64,000 bases of DNA from Chaetoceros tenuissimus (taxonomy: Eukaryota; Bacillariophyta; Thalassiosirophyceae; Chaetocerotales; Chaetocerotaceae): positions 1,674,001-1,738,000 of the forward strand of contig BLLK01000062.1 in the NCBI GenBank assembly GCA_021927905.1, written 5' to 3'. Positions within the stretch are counted from its first letter, which is position 1. Each line of letters opens with the position of its first letter. The translations under genes and the position numbers were made by a program. The notes under the pieces are model-generated. The model did not search any database. It was given only the letters and a program-made list of their open reading frames with translations, and had not been told where the DNA came from. Shown one piece after another: positions 19,644-30,517 of the stretch.

Positions 19644-20074
19644 GTAGGAAACGGCCAACCAATTCTTTCCCTCGAAAGGTCTAGGTATGCACTAGTGCAA
19701 TAAATAGCAAAGTATCAGGATGGATCCTTGATCCTTGATGGAACTATGAAAGCTGCAAGTAAATTATATTTCGTGGTCGGTAGTTACGATGTTCTGTACG
19801 TACGTATGTCTGTGTGACGTGTGTTCATAATTCGTTTCTATTAGGTGGCTATGCAAATTGGCGATGAATAGAATGAATTCTGAATGCCTACGTCATCATT
19901 GGTGTCAATTGACAGCTTTTTGGAGTTCGCATAATATTGAGAAGAGCTAACCAATAACGCAAAAAGAAGATAGTCGATACACATAACAGAGATAACTTTC
20001 GCCAACAACCTTCCACATTCATATCCATATTTTGCAGTTTTACTAACGGCTGAAACAAATACTACATCAAAATC
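19644..20074. promoter_or_regulatory. Divergent promoter region with copy B of the repeated element
   Basis: These 431 bp separate the repeat-protein gene and the RUS gene. They hold the 52-bp element copy B at 19875-19926 and a tacgtacgta stretch near 19798. Nothing else recognised. Confidence 0.5.
19875..19926 (-). promoter_or_regulatory. Copy B of the repeated promoter element, with palindrome TGTCAATTGACA
   Basis: Read on the minus strand it matches copy A at 16443-16506: ACTCCAAAAAGC, TGTCAATTGACACC, TGATGACGTAG, GCATTCAGAATTC. TGTCAATTGACA (19903-19914) is a perfect 12-bp palindrome. There is a single TGACGTA here. It lies 149-200 bp before the RUS ATG and 232-283 bp before the repeat-protein ATG. 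Confidence 0.75.
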
Positions 20075-21583
20075 ATGGCAGTCATACTAAAATCACTCTG
20101 CGTTGGATGGAGGAATGAAATTGGACGCTTTCAAAAGTGTAGGATGCAATCCACAGTTGAAAGATTCAATAGGATAAAAGAAATTTCTGTAGGATCAAAC
20201 TATGAAATTAAAAGAGAACGAATTCTTGAGGGAAAACAAGGGCACAACAATGGATGGAGAGTCATCGAGCAAGAGAAAATATTACCGAGACAGTCTTTAG
20301 ATTTATCATCACAACGAGATATTCTATCCAAACTAAATGCTCACACAATTCGGCATTTACTACCATCAGGATACCCAAGTTCTGTACACTCATCATATGC
20401 ATCCTATGCATCATATTCATTTATGGCATCAACAGTATCAACTGCTACAATGGTATTATCGACACAATCACTTTTATTAGCGGTTGGCGTTGGACAGGAA
20501 GCCGCAGCGCCAATATCAGCGACTTTGAATTGGATTATAAAAGATGGTATCGGACAGTTTGGAGGGATTTTATTTGCATCCAAAGTGTCATCTAGTACAA
20601 ATTCTGTAGACAAAGATCCAAAGAAATGGCGAATGGTAAGCGCAATAGGAATGGACATAGCTGTGTTTATGGAACTCATGACGCCACTGTTTCCTTCGCA
20701 TTTTTTGATGATTGCAAGCGTCGCGAACATATGGAAGAATATTTCGTTCCTGACCGCGAGCGCATCAAGGGCTAAACTGCACCAATGCCTTGCGACACAA
20801 TCAAAGCAAAGTATCCAAGCTAGCGATAATCTTGGAGATCTCACAGCAAAAGCAACAAGTCAAAGCATACTGGCTTCGATTCTAGGAACTTGCATGGGGA
20901 TCGGATTTTCACCATACTTACTTCAAGATACACTTTCACTATTTTCTGGATGTATATTACTCTCTGGGGTAAACCAGCTCTGTACTTATCAAAGCCTTGT
21001 TAAAGTACCTCTTCGAACTTTTAACCGTCAGCGTCTCATGATTTTGCTTGATTCATATTTTTGTAATACAAAGAGAGACAATAGAGACGACAACATCTCA
21101 CCGGAACACATTTCGAAGAAAGAGCATTTTCTTCCATTTAGTTCAAATGAAGGTTTCCAATGGTTGCATATCGGGTGCAAACTTGAAAAAGTATGCCCAA
21201 AGGGTCCTAGGGAATTCTCATTGCTGCATAATGACAAAGAGAAATTCGTTCTTAATTTTGAAAGGTATAATGACAGCAAGTATGATGTGTACATCACTTA
21301 TTATGAGGATGCAGATGACAATGATATTTTGCGTGGTCTCTATCAATGCTTTGCCATCAAGCATATACTGGATGGATCCAAAGATAAGAGCAATAGTTAT
21401 ACTGATTTGATGACGGAGTCATACACACACTTAAGTCACTTTGATAACTTCAAACAAGATATAATAAATGCTGGTTGGATAATTGATGACAATAACAGCA
21501 TCAACGTAGAGTCAAAATATTCCACAAGGCTGCAAGTGGATCGGAATAGGAATAAGCAAAAATTGGAAAACAGAACTCATTAA
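20075..21583 (+). CDS. Root UVB sensitive (RUS) family protein, DUF647
   Basis: Single exon, 502 residues. The RUS/DUF647 core spans about residues 80-320: LPSGYPSSVHSSY, a GVGQEAAAPISATLNWI-like block, KDGIGQFGGILFAS, and FLTASASRAKLHQ with DLTAKATSQS. In plants RUS1 and RUS2 act in vitamin B6-linked control of early seedling growth under UV-B, and other members are plastid proteins. The C-terminal 180 residues are family-typical but weakly conserved. The first 60 residues could hold a targeting peptide but show no ASAF motif. The stop is 54 bp from a convergent stop. Confidence 0.87.
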   Translation: MAVILKSLCVGWRNEIGRFQKCRMQSTVERFNRIKEISVGSNYEIKRERILEGKQGHNNGWRVIEQEKILPRQSLDLSSQRDILSKLNAHTIRHLLPSGYPSSVHSSYASYASYSFMASTVSTATMVLSTQSLLLAVGVGQEAAAPISATLNWIIKDGIGQFGGILFASKVSSSTNSVDKDPKKWRMVSAIGMDIAVFMELMTPLFPSHFLMIASVANIWKNISFLTASASRAKLHQCLATQSKQSIQASDNLGDLTAKATSQSILASILGTCMGIGFSPYLLQDTLSLFSGCILLSGVNQLCTYQSLVKVPLRTFNRQRLMILLDSYFCNTKRDNRDDNISPEHISKKEHFLPFSSNEGFQWLHIGCKLEKVCPKGPREFSLLHNDKEKFVLNFERYNDSKYDVYITYYEDADDNDILRGLYQCFAIKHILDGSKDKSNSYTDLMTESYTHLSHFDNFKQDIINAGWIIDDNNSINVESKYSTRLQVDRNRNKQKLENRTH

Positions 21584-21637
21584 ATTTAAAAATTATATCC
21601 CATAAATGAATTCGAGCATATTTTTCAAAGTTTTTCC

Positions 21638-23152
21638 CTACATCATAAATACAGCAAGGACAGTTGCACTAAAAGCCAGTGCGATATTTGATATTTTCAT
21701 GACTGAAGTACTCGATGATACATCAGGGAGTTGTTCAACAAATAGGCGGAAGATAGACGTGGGTTTATCTTCTGCTGATCTCACCCGATTTGTAAAAGTC
21801 AAAGGTGAGGTTGATAAAATGTTGGCAAATTCATCATTGCTTGGAATGGCTTCATTTTCAACGATATCAATCAAATTGATAGTCACTGGACTACCATTTC
21901 CACTATCATTACTATCTGCTCCTCCGTCGTCTCCAGGAATTCCTCTTGGTACCTCTACTTCTACTCTATCTTTAAAAACATTCAATGCACCTGCAATATC
22001 CATCACGAGGGCCTCCAAAAAATCATCCATATTTGGATTGGAAACACCATCAAGATATGCTTGGACGCTTGCAAAATAAGCATTATCACCTGGAAGGCTC
22101 CTTACGCAATTCCAGGCTGCATCTGCGTCTGAATCATCCAACAAGAAAGCTACAGTAGCGAAAATATTAGTTAGAATACCTTAAAAGGAGAAGTCAGTAG
22201 AAATCAAAGTAAAGTTCAACTACTTACCTGCCTGCATGCGACAATTAGAATCACAAATATCTTGTCCTGGAAAGCCGATGCTGTACAGTACAGGATTAGT
22301 TGCGTATGCTGCTCCGCTCAAAATTTCATTAATTGGACAAAAGCTTGCATCGTCACCCCATCCCTCTGAGCGATCCCTCAAACATACTAGATCCAAAATT
22401 GTATCAAAAGGGACTCCAGAAATTTCTTTGTCTTCCCAGTTTGCTGATGAAAAAATGAGTTGCTCAATTTGCAAACTGCATTTAGAGCATATGACATCTC
22501 TATCATTGGAAAAGTCCCCATCAAAGATAGCTTGAGTTCCATTCTTGAATCCAGAGACGAAATTCTTTAGACAATTATTCCCCTCTGCATCAGCAATACA
22601 TATAGCTTTTGCAAAAGATTTTAAGATGCGAACAGTAAGTGTGAACCAATCTGGCAGTGCGAGCAAGTCGATATAGTTACATGAAGAGTCAAGTGTTTCA
22701 AGTGCATCTTCAACGTGAGCCATACAATTGACCTTCCCACATATCTTTTCTGTATCAATTTGATCCGGAGTATAGTCTGGTACTCCAAGATTGATATCCA
22801 AATCATCTACATCAATTCCATTCAGTACATTTCCAAAAGAAAGTGATGGGTTTTGGAAGTCATTGATGAAAGTATATAAAGAATCAATTGCTGTTGGACA
22901 CTGCCAGTCCGAATTTAGTTTCTGCACAAGGTTGAGAACGGCTGCTGTACAGGTAGTGCTAACAACAACATTGTCAAATATTCCAGATGAAGGGATAGAG
23001 AAAAGTCTCGAATCAACCGGCGAAGATAGCTCTTCAGGTGTTTGGTACAACTCTGTCACATCTGTAATCTCAATTGCCATAGAGCACCCAAGCAAAAGAG
23101 ATAATACCAAAGGTACAACTGACCCCATTCTGAAATAGTTTAACTGGTGCAT
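21638..23152 (-). CDS. Secreted or membrane-anchored Cys-rich protein, unknown function
   Basis: Exons 23152-22228 and 22149-21638, joined over a 78-bp intron (GTAAGTA...CTGTAG), give 478 residues. A signal peptide (VVPLVLSLLLGCSMA) begins at the second Met, 23128. The ectodomain has many Cys residues in spaced pairs (TTCTAAV, KICGKVNC, CNYI, CSKC, CDSNC), and an acidic linker leads to a C-terminal hydrophobic segment ending at the stop (ALAFSATVLAVFMM), typical of a GPI signal or tail anchor. No family recognised. A cell-wall or surface protein is plausible. Confidence 0.72.
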
Positions 23153-23454
23153 GATACTAAAGTTACAATAATAGAGATTCGAGTTGAGAATGAAAATGTA
23201 CGAGTAATAGTAAGAGTAATAAAAGCAAAATGTTCGTTAATATTTGGAAAAATGTCGTTGGTAAAACAAAATCTTTGAGTACCGTATTACATACCGCGTC
23301 ATCATACTAAATTTATAAAACAATAACCGTCGGGTTAACGAACACAAAAAGAAGCACTTTTTGGGCAAGTTAGAAATGTAACACTGTAATGGGTTTTACC
23401 TTTACCTTATTTTTTACAATGATATACAGAAAACGTCTCATTTCTTCACAATAT
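23153..23454. other. Intergenic, 5' of the secreted-protein gene
   Basis: 302 bp between two tandem minus-strand genes. No gene, repeat or motif recognised. Confidence 0.45.
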
Positions 23455-24667
23455 CTATGACGACCACTCATAGTATTTCTGAAAAGTGCGGTGAAGAAAT
23501 TCTCCAAACTTCATTCCATCATTTTCCCATCTGAAGAAATAAAAGGGTGAGACTTCAAAAATTGATACCAGAAGAGAAATAATATGATGCCTAACCGTAA
23601 GTAAAACAAACTTACCTTTCGCCTAGTGGTGGAATTTGTGCACATCCTCTAACACTACTATCAAGGACTTCCTCCCTTGAACTTCCTGGAGGAACACTTA
23701 GTTGAAATCCAGGAACAGTGTCTACAAAACAAGGGAAGCTAATTCTGGCGACTTTTCGCCCATCTCCTTTCCAAGTGGAACTAATGCCCCTCACACAATG
23801 AGGTGTCGCAGTTACCAGACCCCCACTGATTACTTGAAGACATTCACCAATCTGTACTGCCATACAATCTTCTGGGATATCTACCTTTGTGATTTCTCCG
23901 TTTCTGTCCATAATCAATAACCCGGCGTCAGGGTCAACGTCTTTCTTGGGGATAATGTCTCCTGTATCATGATCCACATAAATATCCCCACTGAGAGCTG
24001 TGAAAAAGCCGCTATCGCAATGCCAACCAATCCACGAATCATCATTCTTTTCAGCGATAATCTCACCATTTTCCTTTTCAATTGGATAGTAATACAAAAG
24101 TCTACCCTTTACCTTTTCTGTGAGTTTCATCTCATCTCCCATATTGCAATTAACACCAATTTCATTTGAAATATGTACATCTAGATGAGCTGCAAGTCGA
24201 GCGACAACTTCTCTCATCAATGCTCCCAATTCCTTTCCCTTTGATTCTAGACCATCAACCTTTCCTTTCTCAGGCCACAAGTTGATTGGGTAGCTGGCTG
24301 GATACTTTTCGCGATCTTTGTCAGTTCCTGGGGTATCCGTAATTGGATTAAAATAGAAGCTGGCCTTATGAAAATCAGGTTGATCCTTTTTTAGTTGCTC
24401 TTTCCCAAGCGACCAACCAGCATTGTACATACTCTTTTCATCTGTGAGATGCTGCTCAAGATATGACTCTGGCAAATGCGCCAATTTATATGCCAGTGGC
24501 AAAAATTCCTTCTTTGTTTCGACAAAGGATGGAATACCGCGGATTGCAATGACACCGAGAGATGATTTATTGAAAGCTTTGGATAGCTTTTCTGAGATTG
24601 AGGAATTGCCTGGCTCGACAAGAAGATCTTTGTAGTCTATGATGATGATTGATTTGTCTCCTTTCAT
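23455..24667 (-). CDS. 2-oxoglutarate/Fe(II)-dependent oxygenase (IPNS-like superfamily)
   Basis: Exon 24667-23616 joins a 76-bp last exon, 23530-23455, over an 85-bp intron, giving 375 residues. The jelly-roll metal site is visible: WHCDSG with His216 and Asp218, the distal His at about 290 in ATPHCVRG, and an Arg (about 308, VARISFP) placed to hold 2-oxoglutarate. The small last exon supplies RWENDGMKFGEFLHRTF, which completes the C-terminal helix, so splicing looks real. No targeting peptide is obvious. The substrate is unknown; the family includes oxidases of small molecules. Confidence 0.83.
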
Positions 24668-25321
24668 TCTTTCTACGAATTTATGGTTTTATTATACAGG
24701 CAACAATATACCGTTTAATGTATTCAGTCGTTTTTCAGTTTATTGGACTGATAATTTCTTTCTTTTTTCACCATTCATTTACCACTCACTACTCTATTAT
24801 TCAGCAATGAGAGGAAATTGGACTGATGATGATTGATGTGCTTGAGCTGCAAGATGCAAAATAGGACCGACGACCGACTCCGTCCGTCCTCACCCGACTT
24901 ACGTATTCAGCTATTCACAGTGCTACATTTCCTACTTTTTTGAGAAACCAATGACATTGAAACAAATAAGAAGGGTCGGTGGCACTCACGTGCCACCCAA
25001 CCTTCAAAAACATAATTTGGTCAATGATGAGCGTCGTGAGAACTTTTTCTTTTCGAAGTAGAGTGGGAATGTCGCAAGCTACTGCATTTTCATTTGTTCA
25101 ATAATAAACCAAGGAGGGTTCTTTTCCCAATGTTCCTCTTGAAATAGTGTATTATGAAGTGCATATGTTTATTGCTAAAAGTAAATATCTAAAACAAATT
25201 GAATTTATACTGTAAAAAGTTTGTACTATCTACGATGTAGTTTTAAAGTTATAGAATTCTATTGTGAGGTATTCATCACGATACTACTTTTACATGGCTC
25301 TATGAAAGCGCACCGGCTTTT
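24668..25321. other. Intergenic, 5' of the oxygenase gene
   Basis: 654 bp between tandem minus-strand genes. It holds the likely promoter of the oxygenase and the 3' end of the small basic-protein gene. An inverted motif cactcacgtgccac near 24984 contains CACGTG, an E-box/G-box core. No gene seen. Confidence 0.4.
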
Positions 25322-25906
25322 TCAGAAGTTACATTCTTCCTTTGACACTGGGTCAGTTTGAAGATTGAATGCAACTTTCCTTTTGCGAGTTGGGTCTAGT
25401 TCAGCCAGATCGAAAGTAACCTTTCTCTTGCGAGGGGTTTGCTTAATGGTTCTCATCATGTCTAGGCTATTTTGAATTTTTGCTGCTTGCAACATTCTTC
25501 TAGAATGCTCTTTCATTCTATGCCTCCTTCTCAGATTATTACAGGCAACCTCCCAGTTAATAATTTTTTGGATAACAGACGGATCACAAGAAAGTCCAAG
25601 CTTCTGCATCTCAAGCACTTTTGAGAGTAAGCGACTCTTTCTTATCTCCAATTCTTCTAGGATCTTCGTGGTAGCTCTTGAACATTGGGACGGGTCGTGT
25701 ATTTCTTGTCGAGAATTGGAATTTATGGGGAAATCTCTTTGGATAGAGTTAGGACAGTAATGTTTATGCTTGTGATGGTACGCGTTGCTGGCATTCTTGG
25801 CAGCTTGCGTTCCTCGATCAGAAGTGACTAATGTTGCATTCTTGTTCTCCGCTAGTTGTGTATGACTCTCGACTGATTTCGATTGCTCCATGTTTGAAGT
25901 TTGCAT
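25322..25906 (-). CDS. Small basic protein of unknown function
   Basis: Single exon, 194 residues. The first half is polar and His/Asn-rich (HHKHKHYC). The second half is helical and strongly basic (NLRRRHRMKEHSRRM). It ends in a short tandem repeat, PRKRKVTFDLAELDP then TRKRKVAFNLQTDP, in which KRKV resembles a nuclear localisation signal. No domain recognised. Composition and length favour a real gene, but it stands alone with about 650 and 1035 bp of non-coding DNA on either side. Confidence 0.6.
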   Translation of the reverse strand: MQTSNMEQSKSVESHTQLAENKNATLVTSDRGTQAAKNASNAYHHKHKHYCPNSIQRDFPINSNSRQEIHDPSQCSRATTKILEELEIRKSRLLSKVLEMQKLGLSCDPSVIQKIINWEVACNNLRRRHRMKEHSRRMLQAAKIQNSLDMMRTIKQTPRKRKVTFDLAELDPTRKRKVAFNLQTDPVSKEECNF

Positions 25907-26941
25907 GTTTCTATTTGAATGAAAGGAAAATGAATCTTTATTGTTTGTTCGTTTCTTCTACGCCTTCACAATGTATTGAAAAAGAAGCGTATGAGTTTTT
26001 AATTCAGGAATTTATATGAAGTAGTATGAAGTGTTGAAGGAGAAGAGTGCAAAACACAGGACTCTGGGCGAAGTGAACCTAATATCCTAAAGCCGAGAAG
26101 AGGTAGAGTTTCTCCGATTTTATTCCCTCTTCTTCCCACTTCAACATTACCTTGAAGTAAACAGTTCGACATTAACATTGAAATCTGGACTTTCAGTTTT
26201 TACATGCACAGCAGCTACTATAAAATGAACATTTAAATATTTTTCGTTATCGTGCTTTCTAATGTTATAATATAGATATTAAAAACAAAAGACTGAATTA
26301 GTCAAAGCAATACGCTTTCCTAAATTAAAATATCCAATTTCTATGGCATTCGTCCAACTTGGTTCTTCCTCGCAATGCGGAGTTACAGAGTTTCGGGGTT
26401 TCGGGATTTTGGCCATCTTCTCTGAGGTGGAACAATTTCACGAGCTGGGAACTCATCATACGCCACATAAGTAATCTAAATCGTCGTGAATTCTATAAAA
26501 GTGCATCTAACATAAAGCAAGCTCTTATGATAAGTGCATAAATGAAAATCTATACGAAATAATGGAATATTCAATATAGCATCTGACTTTTGTCTACCTA
26601 CCACTCTCAAGACGACGCACAATTCATGCTTTCATTTGGACTGTAACTTCCCACTTTATCATTATTTTCTTGAGAAGCTCATTGGACACGGCGGAGAATT
26701 AATGTCCAAAGAGAATTTTTCGGAGGTTCGTACTAACTCCGTTTTTAACATTCTTCGGATTTTCTTCGGCCACTAAACCCCAACTCAACGTGGTCAAATT
26801 ATGACGCATCTGAATCTCGCTTCTGCCACAGATTCTTTCTTTTAATTATAAAATTCATAGGTTAGAGTGGAGAATTCAATAATCAAGCACCAATAAATAC
26901 ATAAATTATCTGCGTAGATTGTTTGAAGCCACATTCCAAAT
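25907..26941. other. Long intergenic region between divergent genes
   Basis: 1035 bp, very A/T-rich in the middle (26220-26340). A 60-codon open frame at 26359-26541 lacks an ATG and has no protein-like features. It presumably holds the SufS promoter near its right end. No repeat or RNA gene was recognised. Confidence 0.45.
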
Positions 26942-28429
26942 ATGTTCAAAAAGTCAGCTCTTCTTTTCTTCTTTTCGGTCATAGCTTCAGAGGTTCCACA
27001 AACCGATGCTTTTGCACACAATTTGCTTGTTCAAAATCACCATGGAGCAACAAGATCGTCTCATACAGATTTATTTATGAGTACTGAAATAGAGACGGAA
27101 TGGTGGAAGAATGTAACTTTTGAGAATGCAGACTTAGCAGAAAAAACCAAAGAAGATTTTCCAATTTTGGACCAACTCATTTCTCAATCTACAGATGGAG
27201 AACCAAAGCCACTCATCTATTTTGACTCAGCAGCCACATCACAAAAACCAAAACAAGTCATCAAAGAAATTTCGTCTTACTACGAAACTATCAACTCAAA
27301 TGTACATAGAGGAGCTCATATTTTATCACAGAGAGCAACTTCAAAATATGAAGCAGCTAGAGATTCAATTGCGAAGCTTGTCAATGCAAATTCGAGAAAT
27401 GAGATTGTTTTTACATCCGGTGCAACTGAAGCTATCAATCTAGTTGCTTCTACGTATGGTCGGGAAAACATTAAGGAGGGCGATGAAATTATCATATCGG
27501 AATTTGAGCATCATAGCAATATTGTTCCATGGCAGCTCCTTGCCGAGGAAAAAGGTGCTATATTGAAATATGTGCCTCTGGATCCTGAGACTGGATGTCT
27601 AGACATGAAGAAGTTACCTGAATTATTATCCGAAAAGACGAAAATTGTCAGTATCCAACATGTATCAAATGTAATGGCAAATATTAATCCAGTTGATGAA
27701 ATTGTATCGCTGACAAGATCACTTGGAAGTCCAGATGTAAAAATTATTCTTGATGCATGCCAATCAGTACCTCATATGCCTGTTGATGTTCAAGCACTTG
27801 GAGTAGATTTCATCGCTGCATCTGGACATAAAATGTGTGGGCCTACAGGTATTGGATTTCTCTGGGGTAAGGAAGATATATTAAACTCTATGCCACCTTA
27901 TATGGGAGGAGGAGAAATGATTGATGAAGTATACATGGACAGATCAACCTTCGCTAAGGCACCAGCACGTTTTGAAGCAGGCACTCCAGCTATTGCACAA
28001 GCAATAGGTCTCGGTAAAGCAATCGAATATATTGAAGAGATTGGTGGGATGGAAAAGATTTATAAATATGAAAAGGAACTTGCTGCTTATCTCCACAAGA
28101 GAATGAGTGAAGTTGAAGGAGTGACTTGTTTAGGACCTGCTGTTGGAGAAAATAGAGCCGCTATCGTTGCATTTGTATGTGACAATGTTCATCCAAGTGA
28201 CTTGAGTACATTTTTAGATATGGAAGGTGTTGCAATTAGAGCAGGTCACCATTGCTGTCAACCTCTACACAGGGCATTAGGATACTCTCATTCAGCAAGA
28301 GCTAGTTTATATTTCTACAACACCAAGGAAGAGGTTGATTCCTTCATTGACATTCTGAAGGAAACTCTAGCATTTCTTGGAGGTGGAGCTCTCGAGGGTG
28401 ATGACGATGATTTCGTTCCATTTATTTAG
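26942..28429 (+). CDS. SUFS: Cysteine desulfurase SufS, plastid-targeted
   Basis: Single exon, 495 residues. It is a class V aminotransferase-fold PLP enzyme that takes sulfur from cysteine for Fe-S cluster assembly by the plastid SUF system. Seen: the PLP lysine in ASGHKMCGPTGIGFLWG (about residue 297), HSNIVPWQ, and the active cysteine loop RAGHHCCQPLH (about residue 438), characteristic of group II SufS and not mitochondrial NFS1. The leader FKKSALLFFFSVIASEVPQTDAF is a signal peptide ending in an AF motif, as expected for import into a complex plastid. The stop is 36 bp from the stop of the convergent hydrolase gene. Confidence 0.95.
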   Translation: MFKKSALLFFFSVIASEVPQTDAFAHNLLVQNHHGATRSSHTDLFMSTEIETEWWKNVTFENADLAEKTKEDFPILDQLISQSTDGEPKPLIYFDSAATSQKPKQVIKEISSYYETINSNVHRGAHILSQRATSKYEAARDSIAKLVNANSRNEIVFTSGATEAINLVASTYGRENIKEGDEIIISEFEHHSNIVPWQLLAEEKGAILKYVPLDPETGCLDMKKLPELLSEKTKIVSIQHVSNVMANINPVDEIVSLTRSLGSPDVKIILDACQSVPHMPVDVQALGVDFIAASGHKMCGPTGIGFLWGKEDILNSMPPYMGGGEMIDEVYMDRSTFAKAPARFEAGTPAIAQAIGLGKAIEYIEEIGGMEKIYKYEKELAAYLHKRMSEVEGVTCLGPAVGENRAAIVAFVCDNVHPSDLSTFLDMEGVAIRAGHHCCQPLHRALGYSHSARASLYFYNTKEEVDSFIDILKETLAFLGGGALEGDDDDFVPFI

Positions 28430-28465
28430 ATCTTTATAAATATAGAACAAATATACATACTACTT

Positions 28466-30160
28466 TTATAATTTAGATTTCAGGTTGCGCGAGGCATACA
28501 GATTCTCCACAATGTCTACAGCACTGACTGTACTTTTTTCTGACAGAAAGGATTTGTTCATTTCCATTACAGCGTCGATGAAATCAACCATGGCTATATC
28601 AGCCCATGAGCTTCCGACCCCAAACCCTTCCGGTGGACTTTCCATCCAACCAAGATGTCCTCCACACTTTGTTTTCACAACCAAAACATTCGGGTTTTCC
28701 AAACAACGTGACAACGATTGCAAAGCAGGATTGACAACCAAAAAATCATCCTGCGCAGATAGCTTTAGTAATGGAACATTTACATGGGAAATATAGCGGT
28801 TTGAACTAGCATCGTGCCAGTATTCCTCTCCATCCTTGTAGCCGATTCTATTTGTAAAGGGGTGAACAGGATCATTCCGAATCAAAATTGGAGCAATAGC
28901 ATCATCCAATTGACCAATGGTAGATGAAGTCAAAACATTTCGCATAGCTTTTCCAAAATGAATACAATTAGACATGTCTCTGAATGCTTTCCAACTTTGT
29001 AAGACCGTCTTTTTCACACCAGCAGCCAAAAGGATATTGAACGGGAAGCTGACATTTCTGCTATGTATTTCTAAAGGATTTCCCAAAGAGACACCACCTT
29101 TCACACATTTGGGTAAAGTCTTTGAAAACCCTTCCTCTCCTAAGTACTTGGTGATCAAGTTAGCACCCAGTGAATTACCAACAAGAAACACTGGTACATC
29201 TGTATCGTATGGCTTCTCCATGTCGCCTACTTGCATTGGAATCAATTTCTTCTTTAACCGTGCTTCAATTTTTCGCACAACAGTTCTTATGTCACCTGTA
29301 TAAGCTGCTGAATACCCTCTTGGCGTAGAGAGCTTTTGACCACCACATCCTCGAAAGTTGAATCCACATGCAATCCATCCTTTGTCAGCTACAGACCTCA
29401 TGAGAGATTTCATATAACCAAATCCAGTATCATTATTGATTCCATGTAAAATAATTACCACGGGTTTATCAATCGGACCATATAAAATATTCGCCTTGAG
29501 CTGCTGTTCCGTCGGTCGAGTATCCAAAGAAGATGAGTATGAAGATTGGTCTGGAATCGCCATTTCCCAATCCAATGCTATATTAGCTCCATCATGCATT
29601 CGTACAATTTCTCGAAAATGTAAATGTGCAGGTCGTTTCGAAGGACCATGTAGTACATATGCTGCAGTAGATGATATAACTCCTCTCGTCCCGACTAATA
29701 GAGAAGGCTTGATATCCCTTGTTAAAAAGTCATTGCCTTGTTTACGCTTTGCCAATTGATGTTTTACTTCATTGATAACTGGTGAATCTTTCTGTGCATA
29801 TACAAGAGGAGGATAGGTAAGTCTTGTTTGTAGTCTAATTTCATGAACCAGGATAGCAGTAGACAATGATGATATAAATGCAATCCAACCAAGTGGTGTT
29901 TCCGGTTTGACTGTTTCAGTGACACTTTCAGTCAGTTTTTTGATAGAGGACCGCCTTCGTTCTAAATCTAAAGAGCTTGATATTGACGCTGACAATTGCC
30001 TCATGGATTTATTCAGGTCTTGACTTTGTTTCGATAAACTCTTTCGCAATGATGACTTGGAAGATAATCGTTGCTTGGAGGAGGAAGAAGTGAAAGATGA
30101 CGATGGGGGCTTGTGCTTCATTCCTGAACCCGGTAAACTAGATGATACAGACTCTGACAT
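28466..30160 (-). CDS. Alpha/beta hydrolase of the YheT/EMB8/ABHD1-3 family
   Basis: Single exon, 564 residues. A Ser/Lys-rich N-terminus leads to a membrane segment at about residues 90-110 (LGWIAFISSLSTAILVHEI). The hydrolase domain has VVILHGINNDTG (oxyanion loop), FNFRGCGGQ, the nucleophile elbow VGNSLGAN with Ser330, a likely acid in AQDDFLV, and the His in CGGHLGWME. These are the features of the YheT-like esterase family, which acts on lipids or esters at membranes. The substrate is not predictable. It diverges from the SKA1-like gene. Confidence 0.9.
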   Translation of the reverse strand: MSESVSSSLPGSGMKHKPPSSSFTSSSSKQRLSSKSSLRKSLSKQSQDLNKSMRQLSASISSSLDLERRRSSIKKLTESVTETVKPETPLGWIAFISSLSTAILVHEIRLQTRLTYPPLVYAQKDSPVINEVKHQLAKRKQGNDFLTRDIKPSLLVGTRGVISSTAAYVLHGPSKRPAHLHFREIVRMHDGANIALDWEMAIPDQSSYSSSLDTRPTEQQLKANILYGPIDKPVVIILHGINNDTGFGYMKSLMRSVADKGWIACGFNFRGCGGQKLSTPRGYSAAYTGDIRTVVRKIEARLKKKLIPMQVGDMEKPYDTDVPVFLVGNSLGANLITKYLGEEGFSKTLPKCVKGGVSLGNPLEIHSRNVSFPFNILLAAGVKKTVLQSWKAFRDMSNCIHFGKAMRNVLTSSTIGQLDDAIAPILIRNDPVHPFTNRIGYKDGEEYWHDASSNRYISHVNVPLLKLSAQDDFLVVNPALQSLSRCLENPNVLVVKTKCGGHLGWMESPPEGFGVGSSWADIAMVDFIDAVMEMNKSFLSEKSTVSAVDIVENLYASRNLKSKL

Positions 30161-30517
30161 TCTAAATAGCGATATAATGGTTTATATGAATGTTACTGGA
30201 AACAGTTATTTATAATTTCATAGGACAAGCCTTTGCTATTTCAATCATGAGGAAAACAGTGTTTTTCGCACAACATCAACATAAAACATAAGTGTCAAAA
30301 ATATCCTTTTCAGGTGGGGAGATTTTAAACGGTTATTTCATCGTTGAGATGAAGATAGTTTGTGATGCCTTTGCACTTTTGAATTTGAATTCGTTTTGCT
30401 GGATGGTGTTGTGATGATAGGTACAACAACAAACAACATAGTAAGGTACTTCTTTACCCTCAAGTGATTCATTGACACAGAAAGCCAAAGCAAGGCCATC
30501 TCTCTCTGCTACCCAAA
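30161..30517. promoter_or_regulatory. Divergent promoter region between hydrolase and SKA1-like genes
   Basis: 357 bp. No named motif seen. Confidence 0.4.

Noticed and set aside
26359-26541. 60-codon plus-strand frame in the long gap before SufS
   Set aside because: It begins at TTG, not ATG, and has no recognisable features.
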